A stretch of 15,537 nucleotides of DNA from an uncultured Bacilli bacterium (GTDB lineage Bacteria; Bacillota_I; Bacilli_A; RFN20; CAG-288). Positions 7,683 to 15,340 of the stretch are shown in pieces. Position numbers and translations under genes: made by a program. Below the pieces are notes generated by a model. It was not told where the DNA came from, made no database searches, and was given only the letters and a program-made list of their open reading frames with translations. Location: positions 1 through 15,537 of the forward strand of contig CAKUXT010000024.1 in assembly GCA_934700375.1 (NCBI GenBank). The letters are read 5' to 3'. Every line of letters starts with the position of its first letter. Positions within the stretch are counted from its first letter, which is position 1.

Positions 7683-8295
7683 CTTTCTTTTCTCCTTCTT
7701 TGATTGAAATTCTTCCCTTTAAGGAAGAGGTGATTGTCATGCTGTCCAGATATTCAAGGTTTGTTCCTATCGGAATACCATTGGCCAACTTTGAAATGCT
7801 GATCTCACTGTCGTTCTTATAGAGATTAGCGATATAAGAGGCTGTCGTCTCTCCTTCCAAGTCGGTGGGAAGAGCCAAAATCAGCTCTTTGACATGATTC
7901 TCTTTTACTCTTTCTTTCAATTCCGGAATGCCGATCTTATCCGGTGTTCTGTTCTTTAGCGGAGACAGTGTTCCCTTCAGCGTGAAATAGGAACCGTGGT
8001 ATCCGTTTGTCTTCTCAATCGTCAGGATATCCTTGCTGTCTGCAATGACAAGAAGCGTGGATGTGTCTCTTGTATGATCAGAACAGATCGGGCAGACATC
8101 ATCATAGAAGGTTCCGCAGAACGGACATCTTTTCACTTTCGTAAGGGCATCATCAAGAGCGCTTATGAAATCTTCGACATCCTCTTTTTTCAAAGAGAGC
8201 GTCGCATAGGCAAGCCTTTCTGCTGTCCTATATCCGATGCCGGGAAGCTTCTTATAGGAATTGATGAGATCGGTGATGGTTTTAATTTCCTGCAT
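7675..8295 (-). CDS. recR: Recombination mediator RecR
   Basis: Loads RecA at single-strand gaps together with RecF and RecO. It is 206 aa. Order of elements: a helix-hairpin-helix near 11-30 (KKLPGIGYRTAERLAY), a four-cysteine zinc finger (C57, C60, C68, C71), then a Toprim domain (about 80-175) with VIADSKDI and LALPTDLEGETTA, and the RecR-specific ANGIPIGTNLEYLD (171-184). The usual YHVLGGxLSPL stretch is altered to GYHGSYFTLKGTLSPL (98-113), followed by NRTPDKIGI. It overlaps ybaB by 14 bp and tmk by 8 bp. The dnaX-ybaB-recR order is one of the best-conserved bacterial clusters. Confidence 0.96.
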   Translation of the reverse strand: MQEIKTITDLINSYKKLPGIGYRTAERLAYATLSLKKEDVEDFISALDDALTKVKRCPFCGTFYDDVCPICSDHTRDTSTLLVIADSKDILTIEKTNGYHGSYFTLKGTLSPLKNRTPDKIGIPELKERVKENHVKELILALPTDLEGETTASYIANLYKNDSEISISKLANGIPIGTNLEYLDSMTITSSLKGRISIKEGEKKDE

Positions 8296-8632
8296 CTTTC
8301 AGCATTGCATCCTTCTGCATTCTTTCAATATCGCCCTGAAGCTCTCTCTGCAAGTCATCCTGATCCTGTTTGATTGCATTGTTGAGATTGTTCAATAAGG
8401 AGATGATGGCCTTTTCCATCTGACCTTTGGAAGAGGTCTCATAGAACCCCTGATCGATATGGACATCAAAGACGGTGTGGTCTCCTTTCATCTTGATGGA
8501 GACACCCTGGAATTTTCCCTGATATTCCTTCTGCTGAAGTTCGTTGGATTTGTTCTGGAATTCTCTTGCTTTTGTCTGAAGCATGAGAAGATCGACGGCT
8601 TCTTTCGACTTTTTGATGTTTTCATCATCCAT
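8282..8632 (-). CDS. ybaB: YbaB/EbfC-family nucleoid-associated protein
   Basis: Small DNA-binding protein of 116 aa, usually dimeric, encoded between dnaX and recR. The central strands read YQGKFQGVSIKMKGDHTVFDVHID, where the family has its G-x-V-x-V core followed by a strand ending in I-D. An N-terminal helix (about 5-37) and a long C-terminal helix (71-110) complete the alpha-beta-alpha layout. The sequence is diverged: the Met- and Gly-rich ends usual in YbaB are missing, and position in the operon is a large part of the evidence. A GAGGT ribosome site overlaps the dnaX stop codon, 10 bp upstream of the ATG. Confidence 0.88.
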   Translation of the reverse strand: MDDENIKKSKEAVDLLMLQTKAREFQNKSNELQQKEYQGKFQGVSIKMKGDHTVFDVHIDQGFYETSSKGQMEKAIISLLNNLNNAIKQDQDDLQRELQGDIERMQKDAMLKDAGN

Positions 8633-8642
8633 GATCGTTACC

Positions 8643-10298
8643 TCACTTTATATTCACAATGTCATTGAAGAAATTGGTCGATGCATCGACTTTCTTCAAA
8701 ACGCCGAAATCGATGTTGAGCTTGTCTTCTTTTGGCTGTATGTGGTTTTTGTAGTCGTTGTAGATCTCTCTTAGCTCATTGTCGGTGATAGGAAGGATGT
8801 TGAGCGGTTCATTGAAGCATTCGTTTGTGATGCTAAGAAGCGTATTCTGAACATTCTTCTTGTTGATCTTGCTGATCTCAAGAGGAGATTTGTTTGTGAC
8901 GACAAGAATGTTCTCTCCGAAGAGCTTAGGAGAACAGCTGTATAGCGCCTTAGCTTCAAAGGACTTATCGTTGTTGAACAGACTTTCAAGCTTTGCCCAT
9001 TCTTTGACAAGAGATTTTCTCTTCTCCACATCGCAGTGATACATGATGTAGAGGATATCGTCTTTGCTGTAGGTGATGATATCCGTGCTTGTCTCGACAT
9101 CATTGGCTTTGGCCGTGAATGTCTTCTCCTTGTTTTCGGATACGATTTCAACAGGCTTTGACTGAAGTTCTGGTTTTGGTTCTTCCTTTGCCGCCTGTGG
9201 AGCTTGGCTAGTGACAACAGAGACAGCCTGTTTAGGAGCCATCATCGTGATAAGAGCGAGCTCAAACTGGGTGAAGACATCATCGCTGAGCCTGTTGTCG
9301 CGGATATTCTGCATGAGAATGTCGATATCATATCGGCATTCATCGACAGACATATGGATCTTCTTCACCTCATTCTCTCTTAAGTGCTCTAAGAGACTTG
9401 CATCCTGTGTGATGTTGTAGATTAGAAAATCCTTGTAGATGTTGATCATATCATTGCGGAATCTTCTGATATCCAAGCCTTGCTGATAGCGTTCCTTGAT
9501 GGATTTTAAGACGGCATCAGCTTTTTTCATGGAGATATCATTGATGATAGCAATCTCCTCATCCAAAGAGAGAAGACCTAATAAGTCATTGACGTCTTTT
9601 GTTTTGATGTCATCTCCGCAATAGGAGACGACTTTGTCTAAGAGGGAGAGAGAGTCTCTTACACCGCCATCGCTTAAAGAGGAGATGAGCCTTAAGGCAT
9701 CATCCTCGTAAGTGATGTGTTCGTTATCAAGAACACGCTTCATGTTCTTGATGAGATCCTCATCGCGGACTTTGGAAAAATCAAAACGCTGGACACGGGA
9801 GAGAATGGTCGGTAGAACTTTCTGAGGATCGGTGGTCGCAAGGATGAATATGACAAAGCTCGGCGGTTCCTCGATCGTCTTTAACAGTGCGTTGAAGGCG
9901 GAGTCGGACATATTGTGGACTTCGTCGATGATATAGACCTTGTAACGGGAAAGAAGCGGCTGATAGGAGACATTCTCAATCAGCTGTCTGACGGAATCGA
10001 CTGTGGAGTTGCTGGCAGCATCGATTTCGATGACGTCAGGATGCTGTCCGTGCATGATCTTCTCACAGGAATCGCAGTGATTGCACTGATGTCCAAGGCC
10101 TTCTTTGCAGTCCAAAGCCTTGGCAAAAAGACGTGCCATTGTTGTCTTTCCTGTTCCTCTTGGGCCGCAGAAAAGATAAGCGTGTGCGATTTTGTCTTCG
10201 CTGATTGCGTTCTTCAGCGTTGTGACGATCGCTTTCTGGCCGACTACTTCTTCGAAAGTCTGTGGACGATATTTGTTGTAAAATGCCTGATATGCCAT
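8643..10298 (-). CDS. dnaX: DNA polymerase III subunits gamma/tau
   Basis: ATPase of the clamp loader and organiser of the replisome, 551 aa. The AAA+ domain shows the Walker A motif GPRGTGKTT (45-53), zinc cysteines C64, C72, C75 and C78, the Walker B motif IIDEVH (123-128) and the sensor/arginine-finger segment ILSRVQRFDF (165-174). Domain III follows to about 370. A variable linker (Gln, Glu, Lys, Pro-rich, about 360-405) precedes a tau-type C-terminal domain. No convincing programmed-frameshift site is seen, so a separate gamma form is not predicted. GAGG lies 6 nt before the ATG. It heads the seven-gene operon ending at rsmI. Confidence 0.96.
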   Translation of the reverse strand: MAYQAFYNKYRPQTFEEVVGQKAIVTTLKNAISEDKIAHAYLFCGPRGTGKTTMARLFAKALDCKEGLGHQCNHCDSCEKIMHGQHPDVIEIDAASNSTVDSVRQLIENVSYQPLLSRYKVYIIDEVHNMSDSAFNALLKTIEEPPSFVIFILATTDPQKVLPTILSRVQRFDFSKVRDEDLIKNMKRVLDNEHITYEDDALRLISSLSDGGVRDSLSLLDKVVSYCGDDIKTKDVNDLLGLLSLDEEIAIINDISMKKADAVLKSIKERYQQGLDIRRFRNDMINIYKDFLIYNITQDASLLEHLRENEVKKIHMSVDECRYDIDILMQNIRDNRLSDDVFTQFELALITMMAPKQAVSVVTSQAPQAAKEEPKPELQSKPVEIVSENKEKTFTAKANDVETSTDIITYSKDDILYIMYHCDVEKRKSLVKEWAKLESLFNNDKSFEAKALYSCSPKLFGENILVVTNKSPLEISKINKKNVQNTLLSITNECFNEPLNILPITDNELREIYNDYKNHIQPKEDKLNIDFGVLKKVDASTNFFNDIVNIK

Positions 10299-10325
10299 TT
10301 CTTACCTCTGTTTTTAGACTTTAAT

Positions 10326-10331
10326 ATTATA
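10326..10331 (-). promoter_or_regulatory. -10 box of the dnaX operon
   Basis: A perfect TATAAT on the minus strand, with predicted transcription start near 10319 and a leader of about 20 nt. The hexamer 17 bp upstream does not resemble TTGACA. The 88-bp gap shared with the divergent membrane-protein gene leaves little room for other placements. Confidence 0.5.
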
Positions 10332-10382
10332 ACCCGAGAGACACCTTTCTTATATCTAATATATAAATAAATTAAATTGAAG

Positions 10383-10388
10383 TATAAT
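10383..10388 (+). promoter_or_regulatory. Possible -10 box of the membrane-protein gene
   Basis: TATAAT here overlaps the upstream candidate ATG at 10387, which argues for translation from the ATG at 10399. The transcript would then start around 10395 and be nearly leaderless. No -35 match is evident, and the AT-rich context makes chance occurrence possible. Confidence 0.35.
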
Positions 10389-10398
10389 GTTAACTATT

Positions 10399-11295
10399 AT
10401 GAGAAAATTATTGGCTTTTCTTTTAAGAATCGATAATCTTGACCGCATCATGGTCTTTGTCTCTATCGCCTTGTTTTTGGTGACTCCTTCCTATGTCCTT
10501 TATTGGACTACGGAAAGCAATCAGGTGACGGATGTTGTGATACGCTGTATCACAGCAATCGGTGTCATCGCTGGAAGCGGTGTGATTACACTGGTTAGGC
10601 CGATTAGAACAACTCCATTCTACTTCCTTGAGTTGCTCATTGTGTATTCGATTCAGTTTTCGGAATTCAATCCTTCTGGATTCGGTCTTAATTTCATTGC
10701 GATATTCTGGCTTGAAATCATTTATTGCATCATCGGCTTTCTTGTCAGTCTGTTTTCTTATAAGCATTACGCAAAAAGGAAAAAGAAGCAGACCAGCGCC
10801 ATGAATGAGGATACCAATGAAGATACCATTTATGATTTCCTCAATGCTTCTGATGCCAATAAGCGTATCGAAGAAGATATCGAGAACATCATGGAACAGG
10901 AAGAAAGAGAAAAGATGAGAAGAAACAAGCAGATGAAGTTCTCTCGCCTTACAAGAATCTTTTCTTTTGTCGTTTCTATCATTACGCTGTTGGTCTACTT
11001 TATCTCCAGTTCACAGAAAGGATCTTTAGGTGCAAGGGGGGTCTATCCTCAGCTTGTCTTCCTTGCCATGATCCTGATTTCTGTGATTTTCATCGCATCT
11101 CTTCGTTATCCAAGAGACTTCAAATACCTCTATTTCTATAATGCAGGATTCTTCCTTCTTCTGCTTCTTATTATCTCTAGAGAATTTATGATGAGACCTC
11201 TTTTTCTCATCATCGCTTTTGTTATTGTAATGTTATCTTTCCTTATCACATTGATTGTTGAAGGAAGAACATGGATGGGCGGATTATCGGATTAA
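10399..11295 (+). CDS. Membrane protein with two four-helix halves, function unknown
   Basis: Not recognised. The 298-residue protein has predicted membrane segments near 17-35, 48-66, 72-90 and 99-120. A strongly charged cytoplasmic loop follows (about 121-185: KRKKK, then acidic NEDTNEDT, then EEREKMRRNK), and then four more segments near 186-203, 217-235, 242-261 and 267-287. There are no transporter, kinase or protease motifs. Basic residues flank the loop, which places it inside the cell. An in-frame ATG at 10387 would add four residues; 10399 is preferred because a -10 box covers the former. Neither start has a clear ribosome site. Its TAA shares the palindrome TTAA with the stop of prmC on the other strand. 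Confidence 0.7.
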   Translation: MRKLLAFLLRIDNLDRIMVFVSIALFLVTPSYVLYWTTESNQVTDVVIRCITAIGVIAGSGVITLVRPIRTTPFYFLELLIVYSIQFSEFNPSGFGLNFIAIFWLEIIYCIIGFLVSLFSYKHYAKRKKKQTSAMNEDTNEDTIYDFLNASDANKRIEEDIENIMEQEEREKMRRNKQMKFSRLTRIFSFVVSIITLLVYFISSSQKGSLGARGVYPQLVFLAMILISVIFIASLRYPRDFKYLYFYNAGFFLLLLLIISREFMMRPLFLIIAFVIVMLSFLITLIVEGRTWMGGLSD

Positions 11296-12080
11296 CGGAT
11301 GATGAGATAACGGTCTCTATCATAAGAGTCTTTCCATATCTCTGTATGATAACGATCCTTATTGATTTCTTTGAACAGCTTTTCTGTGTTCATGCTATTT
11401 GTCGATTCCAATTCAAAATAGGCGCTTCCATTCTCATTCAAATGAGAAGGAAGATCGTTGAAGATGCTTCGATAGGAATCCAATCCGTCTTTTCCGGAGA
11501 ATAATGCAATATGGGGTTCAAAAGGAGCATCGACATCTTTGCTATCCTCTTCAATGTAAGGAGGATTGGATATGATGATATCGAATGTATCATGGATATC
11601 TTTTAAGAAATCGGATTTCATAAAGGTGATATCCGTGTTATTGATTTCACTGGATTTCTTTGCGATAGATAATGCATCCGAAGAGATATCGGAAGCATAG
11701 ACAATCGCATCAGGAAATCTCTTTTTGATAGCGATAGCGATGATACCGGATCCTGTACAGAGATCTAGAATCTTCTTACCGTTAAGATCCATCTGATAGA
11801 GATAGTTGTAAATGAAATCAGCAGTCTCATTCCTTGGAATGAGGGTAGACTCATTTAGCAGGATATGGAGAGAGAGAATATCGATATATCCGGCAAGGTA
11901 ATTGCTCGGATATCCGCTTTTGAGTTTTTCTAAGACTTCTTCAGCATCTTTTGCTTCCTCATCGCCGTGAATACCGAGGTAATCAAAAGGCATATTAAAA
12001 TATCCGTTGAATACAACTCTGATATCAGCGAGAGGAATGTTTGCTTCTTTTGCTCTTCTGAAAAACTCATTATATGTCAT
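11292..12080 (-). CDS. prmC: Release factor glutamine methyltransferase
   Basis: Methylates the glutamine of the GGQ motif in class I release factors, using S-adenosylmethionine. The 262 aa are close to family length. The N-terminal helical domain ends with IPRNETADF (81-89, the usual IPRPETE block). Next come the AdoMet loop DLCTGSG (106-112), with Cys where Gly is usual, YASDIS (128-133) and the catalytic NPPY (172-175). It lies 5 nt downstream of prfA, its substrate's gene. Only a weak ribosome site is seen, so coupling to prfA is likely. Confidence 0.95.
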   Translation of the reverse strand: MTYNEFFRRAKEANIPLADIRVVFNGYFNMPFDYLGIHGDEEAKDAEEVLEKLKSGYPSNYLAGYIDILSLHILLNESTLIPRNETADFIYNYLYQMDLNGKKILDLCTGSGIIAIAIKKRFPDAIVYASDISSDALSIAKKSSEINNTDITFMKSDFLKDIHDTFDIIISNPPYIEEDSKDVDAPFEPHIALFSGKDGLDSYRSIFNDLPSHLNENGSAYFELESTNSMNTEKLFKEINKDRYHTEIWKDSYDRDRYLIIR

Positions 12081-12085
12081 CTATA

Positions 12086-13186
12086 TTACTGCTTGTCTTC
12101 CATTTCTTTCTGTAACTGCTTGGTCTGTTCTTCCAAGAGGTCTTTCTGGTTGGCTTCATTTAATGCAGTGAGCATTTCATCCAAGTCACCGTTCATGATC
12201 TTCGGAAGGTTCAGACAGGAGTAACCGATTCTGTGATCGGTGACTCTGTTCTGCGGATAGTTATAGGTACGGATTCTTTCGTTTCTTTCGCCGGTTCCGA
12301 CTTTGAGTCGTCTTTCACCGCCGATTTTCTCTTCGATTTCGGCATCATGCTTTGCCTGCAGTTTTGCTTTCAGCATTTCCATACAGGTTTCCTTGTTGGC
12401 TAGCTGATCTCTTTCGACCTGGCAGGAGACGACGATGCCTGAAGGAACATGGGTGATACGGACAGCAGACTCTGTCTTGTTGACGTTCTGTCCGCCTGCA
12501 CCGGAGGAGTGGAAGGTATCGATCTCTAAGTCAGCAGGATTGATGACGATATCGACGTGCTCGATTTCAGGCATGACCAATACTGTTGCAGTGGATGTCT
12601 GAATCTTGCCGTTTGCTTCTGTGACAGGGACTCTTTGAACACGGTGTGCGCCGCTTTCGAATTTGAGTTTGGAGTAGACCATCTTTCCTTTGACTTTGTA
12701 GGAAATCAAAGAATAGCCACCTAAAGGAGTGGGAAGAGAGTCAAGAATTTCGATCTTCCAGCCCATTCTGTCTGCGTAGTGGGAATACATACGGAAAAGG
12801 TCACCGGCAAAGATGTTTGCTTCATCTCCGCCTGCTGCGCCACGGATTTCCATGATGATGTTCTTGTCATCGTTCTCATCTTTGGGAAGAAGAGCGATCT
12901 TAAGCTCTTCTCTGAGCTTTGCAATCTCATTAGCGAGAGTATCGAATTCTTCTTTTCCCATCGCTTTGATATCGGGATCTGTATCCTTCATCATTTCCAT
13001 AGCATCATTCTGATCGGATTCTTTTCTTTCCAGATCGTTGAACATTCTGACAGGTTCTTCCAATGTAGCTCTTTCTTTGCTGAGCTTTGTCATTGTCGGA
13101 ATGTCAGCCTTTCCTTCGGAAAGAATGTTATCGATGTCAGTAAGACGGATTCTCATCGCCTTGAGTCTTTCAATCATGTAATCCAT
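12086..13186 (-). CDS. prfA: Peptide chain release factor 1
   Basis: Recognises UAA and UAG and triggers peptide release, 366 aa. The GGQ catalytic motif is at 231-233 in SSGAGGQNVNKTESAV. The RF1-type tripeptide is P-V-T (187-189) in HRVQRVPVTEANG; RF2 would have SPF. A long N-terminal helical region (1-105) and GAAGGDEA (116-123) are as expected. AGGAG lies 10 nt before the ATG. It is followed directly by prmC, and tadA lies 58 bp upstream on the same strand. Confidence 0.97.
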   Translation of the reverse strand: MDYMIERLKAMRIRLTDIDNILSEGKADIPTMTKLSKERATLEEPVRMFNDLERKESDQNDAMEMMKDTDPDIKAMGKEEFDTLANEIAKLREELKIALLPKDENDDKNIIMEIRGAAGGDEANIFAGDLFRMYSHYADRMGWKIEILDSLPTPLGGYSLISYKVKGKMVYSKLKFESGAHRVQRVPVTEANGKIQTSTATVLVMPEIEHVDIVINPADLEIDTFHSSGAGGQNVNKTESAVRITHVPSGIVVSCQVERDQLANKETCMEMLKAKLQAKHDAEIEEKIGGERRLKVGTGERNERIRTYNYPQNRVTDHRIGYSCLNLPKIMNGDLDEMLTALNEANQKDLLEEQTKQLQKEMEDKQ

Positions 13187-13227
13187 GTTTCGTATTCTCC
13201 TTCATAATCTACAATATCCAAAAAAAG

Positions 13228-13236
13228 ATTTTATCA
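13228..13236 (-). promoter_or_regulatory. Possible extended -10 promoter for prfA-prmC
   Basis: TGATAAAAT on the minus strand fits the TGn plus hexamer form of an extended -10. It lies in the 58-bp tadA-prfA gap, about 42 bp before the prfA ATG. A 9-bp direct repeat (ACAATATCC on the plus strand) flanks it at 13211-13219 and 13236-13244. No -35 is apparent. Confidence 0.35.
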
Positions 13237-13244
13237 CAATATCC

Positions 13245-13697
13245 TTATTTCTTATCCTGATTTCTTAGTGTCAGGAAGAAGTCGTTCATCAATTTGATGA
13301 AACGGCTGTCTTCGATCTCCGACACTTTGATTCTGTCATCGACAAAAGAGTGGTAATGAGATAAGGCTCCGCCTTTCTCATCTCTTAAGACATAATACAA
13401 AGATGAGACACCTGCTTTGATGATAGCGCCCATACAGAGAAGACAGGGTTCCATTGTGACAATAAGGGTGCTGTTTTTCAGATATCGGCTATCTGTTTCT
13501 TTGAGCGCCTTATTGATCACAGAGAATTCAGCGTGTAAGAATGGATTGTTGTGTTTCTCTACTTCGTTATGGCTGTAGAACTCTCTTCCGTCTTCTAAAA
13601 CAAGACAGGCTGAAACAGGAATCTCGTTCTCAAGCATTGCAGTCTCAGCTTCTTTGTAAAGGTTATCCAGTATTCTTAATAAATCGTTCTTTGTCAT
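13245..13697 (-). CDS. tadA: tRNA-specific adenosine deaminase (A34 to inosine)
   Basis: Converts the wobble adenosine of tRNA-Arg(ACG) to inosine; zinc-dependent. With the chosen start it is 150 aa. The catalytic HAE is at 55-57 (LHAEFSVINKAL), and the zinc ligands are C85 and C88 in MEPCLLCMGAI. NEIPVSACLV (24-33) matches the TadA N-terminal strand, where NEIPVGAVLV is usual. An in-frame ATG at 13715, and one further upstream at 13730, lie inside or beyond the SRP RNA 3' stem, so the ATG at 13697 is preferred. No ribosome site is visible. The ATG is about 14 nt after the SRP RNA hairpin, leaving no room for a separate promoter. Confidence 0.92.
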   Translation of the reverse strand: MTKNDLLRILDNLYKEAETAMLENEIPVSACLVLEDGREFYSHNEVEKHNNPFLHAEFSVINKALKETDSRYLKNSTLIVTMEPCLLCMGAIIKAGVSSLYYVLRDEKGGALSHYHSFVDDRIKVSEIEDSRFIKLMNDFFLTLRNQDKK

Positions 13698-13711
13698 ATT
13701 GAAATAAAAAG

Positions 13712-13789
<78 letters not shown>

Positions 13790-13795
13790 GAGTAA

Positions 13796-13824
13796 ATTAT
13801 ATCAAAATCGCAGTGACAAGTAAA
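13796..13824 (-). promoter_or_regulatory. SigA-type promoter of the SRP RNA gene
   Basis: On the minus strand: -35 TTTACT (13819-13824), a 17-bp spacer and a perfect -10 TATAAT (13796-13801). Transcription would start at about 13789, exactly at the first base before the closing stem CCATCGC. Confidence 0.75.
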
Positions 13825-13842
13825 CGGATGGAAACCATCTGT
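13824..13842 (+). other. Short hairpin next to the SRP RNA promoter
   Basis: ACGGATGG, loop AAA, CCATCTGT, followed by TTT. It forms 8 bp with one G-U pair when read as plus-strand RNA, and is mismatched when read as minus-strand RNA. It looks like a small plus-strand terminator, but no plus-strand gene precedes it. Confidence 0.3.
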
Positions 13843-14005
13843 TTTGGAAAGTATGGCATTTTTATCTTATTTAGCTAGATTGTGTTCTTTTTTCGGTGGT
13901 TTTACAGAATAATTAGAAATCAGAACCAAACAGCTAGAATCTTATACTAAGTATAAGGCTCTTTTCTGTAGTTGTATAGTGAAAATACAACATGAATAGG
14001 AGACA
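13843..14005. other. Gene-free stretch with two dyads
   Basis: No coding region or RNA gene is recognised. It holds a 17-bp palindrome, CTTATACTAAGTATAAG (13941-13957), and an inverted repeat GTTGTAT/ATACAAC with a 7-nt loop (13971-13991), just before the palindromic repeat that borders the ATPase gene. AGCTAGA occurs twice (13873 and 13932). Confidence 0.5.
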
Positions 14006-14040
14006 TAGCAAAAACTTTTAAATTTCAAAAGTTTTTGCTA
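14006..14040. repeat. 35-bp palindromic repeat, copy 1 (ATPase 3' side)
   Basis: Arms TAGCAAAAACTTTT (14006-14019) and AAAAGTTTTTGCTA (14027-14040) pair perfectly around the loop AAATTTC. It differs from copy 2 by one base, in the loop. The loop orientation shows that the two copies are direct repeats. The last three bases encode the TAG stop of the ATPase gene on the minus strand. Confidence 0.9.
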
Positions 14041-15318
14041 CTGCAATAACCAGTCGATTAAATTGATCGCTTTGATTCCGTTGATATTCGAATAGCCTTT
14101 ATCTAATGAAAGGATGATTTTATCATAGTGGTCGTCAATGCATTGAAAAGGATGTATTTCTCTGTTTCTTGTTGAATCATTCATAAGTGATTCAGTCACT
14201 TGAAAATAAGTGATTTCATTGTTTTTGACAGCTCTGAAATCAACCTCAAGAGCACCTATTTTACCAATGGAAACATCATATCCTCTGCGCAGCAGTTCAA
14301 AATATACCAGGTTCTCGTATGAAAAGCCGCGATTGTAAGGAGTATAGCCTAACAGATGATTCTTGATGCCTAAATCGACAATGTAAAACTTTCCGTTGGT
14401 TTTTAGCATAGCCTTTCCTTTCAAGTCATACCTTTTTGCTTCATAGAAAACAAATGCTTCCAATAATCCTTGTATATAATCGGTGATTTTATGATTTCCT
14501 AATGTGTTTTTTTGATTTTCGTTTATGGATGCTGCAATTTTGTTGTAGGAGTATTCTTTTCCAATGTTATCCGCTAAAAAAACAGATATCTTCTTCAATA
14601 GCAATGGGTCAACTATTTTTGTTTTTTTGTTTTGTTCTCTTTGCAGAATATCGTTGTTGATCACTGTTGTATATATGCTATCAAGATATTTAGAAATGGA
14701 GTCGCTGGACAAGGGCAATTCGCTGATTCCAGGCATTCCTCCATACTTTAAGTAAGCGTCAAATAGATCGTTGATATCGTAAATTGAGTTGTCTTTGTAA
14801 TAGCAACGGGTTTCATTTATGCCAAGCACATTGATTTCTTTTGCTGTTGTAAATTCTCTGAAATCAAGAAACTCTTTAAAAGAAAGCGGAAGCATCTTTA
14901 TTTCCACATAACGGCCTGAAAGCAATGTTGAATATTCACTTGAAAGCATATGTGAATTTGAACCGGTTATATAAATATCGGAGTCAATATCTTCTCTAAG
15001 TGAATTGACAACTTTTTCCCAACCAGCTATAAGATGTGGCTCATCAAGAAAAATATAGGTTTTGCCCTCTTTATATGATTTGCTGATTATATAATCATAG
15101 ACTTCAGAATATGTCATATCAGAGAACTTCAAGGATTCAAAATTGATCTTGATGATTTGCTCTTTTTTAATACCGACGCTTAATAAATAATTGATCATCA
15201 AATCTAATAGTTTTGATTTTCCGCAGCGTCTGATACCTGTTACTATTTTGATCGAACTTGTATCTTTAAAGCTGATAAGTTGGTTCAGATAATAATCGCG
15301 GTTCTTTAATTTTTCCAT
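14038..15318 (-). CDS. AAA_14/DUF4143-type ATPase flanked by palindromic repeats
   Basis: A 426-aa member of the AAA_14 plus DUF4143 family; its biological role is unestablished. The Walker A motif is GIRRCGKSK (28-36), Walker B is IFLDEPH (89-95), a sensor-like strand is ITGSNS (117-122), followed by LSGRYVEI with a possible arginine finger. The C-terminal half has a nuclease-like layout: E335 in YENLVYFELLRRG, EVDF (D360) and FQVT (373-375), where a catalytic enzyme would have Lys instead of Thr. The ATG at 15318 is preferred over the in-frame GTG at 15333, because the predicted transcript starts near 15334. Neither start has a strong ribosome site. By eye the gene is more AT-rich than its neighbours, and it is enclosed by two near-identical 35-bp palindromes, which suggests acquisition. 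Confidence 0.85.
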   Translation of the reverse strand: MEKLKNRDYYLNQLISFKDTSSIKIVTGIRRCGKSKLLDLMINYLLSVGIKKEQIIKINFESLKFSDMTYSEVYDYIISKSYKEGKTYIFLDEPHLIAGWEKVVNSLREDIDSDIYITGSNSHMLSSEYSTLLSGRYVEIKMLPLSFKEFLDFREFTTAKEINVLGINETRCYYKDNSIYDINDLFDAYLKYGGMPGISELPLSSDSISKYLDSIYTTVINNDILQREQNKKTKIVDPLLLKKISVFLADNIGKEYSYNKIAASINENQKNTLGNHKITDYIQGLLEAFVFYEAKRYDLKGKAMLKTNGKFYIVDLGIKNHLLGYTPYNRGFSYENLVYFELLRRGYDVSIGKIGALEVDFRAVKNNEITYFQVTESLMNDSTRNREIHPFQCIDDHYDKIILSLDKGYSNINGIKAINLIDWLLQ

Positions 15319-15340
15319 ATGTTCTGTTCTCACTGAATTT

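Noticed and set aside
9521..9527. AAAAAAG run in dnaX as a programmed frameshift site for gamma subunit
   Set aside because: It sits near residue 258, inside the conserved clamp-loader core, not near residue 430 as in E. coli, and no stimulatory hairpin was seen. Slippage there would give a non-functional product.
14038..15318. ATPase as part of an antiphage defence system
   Set aside because: There is no partner effector, methylase or nuclease gene beside it, and the family alone does not indicate defence.
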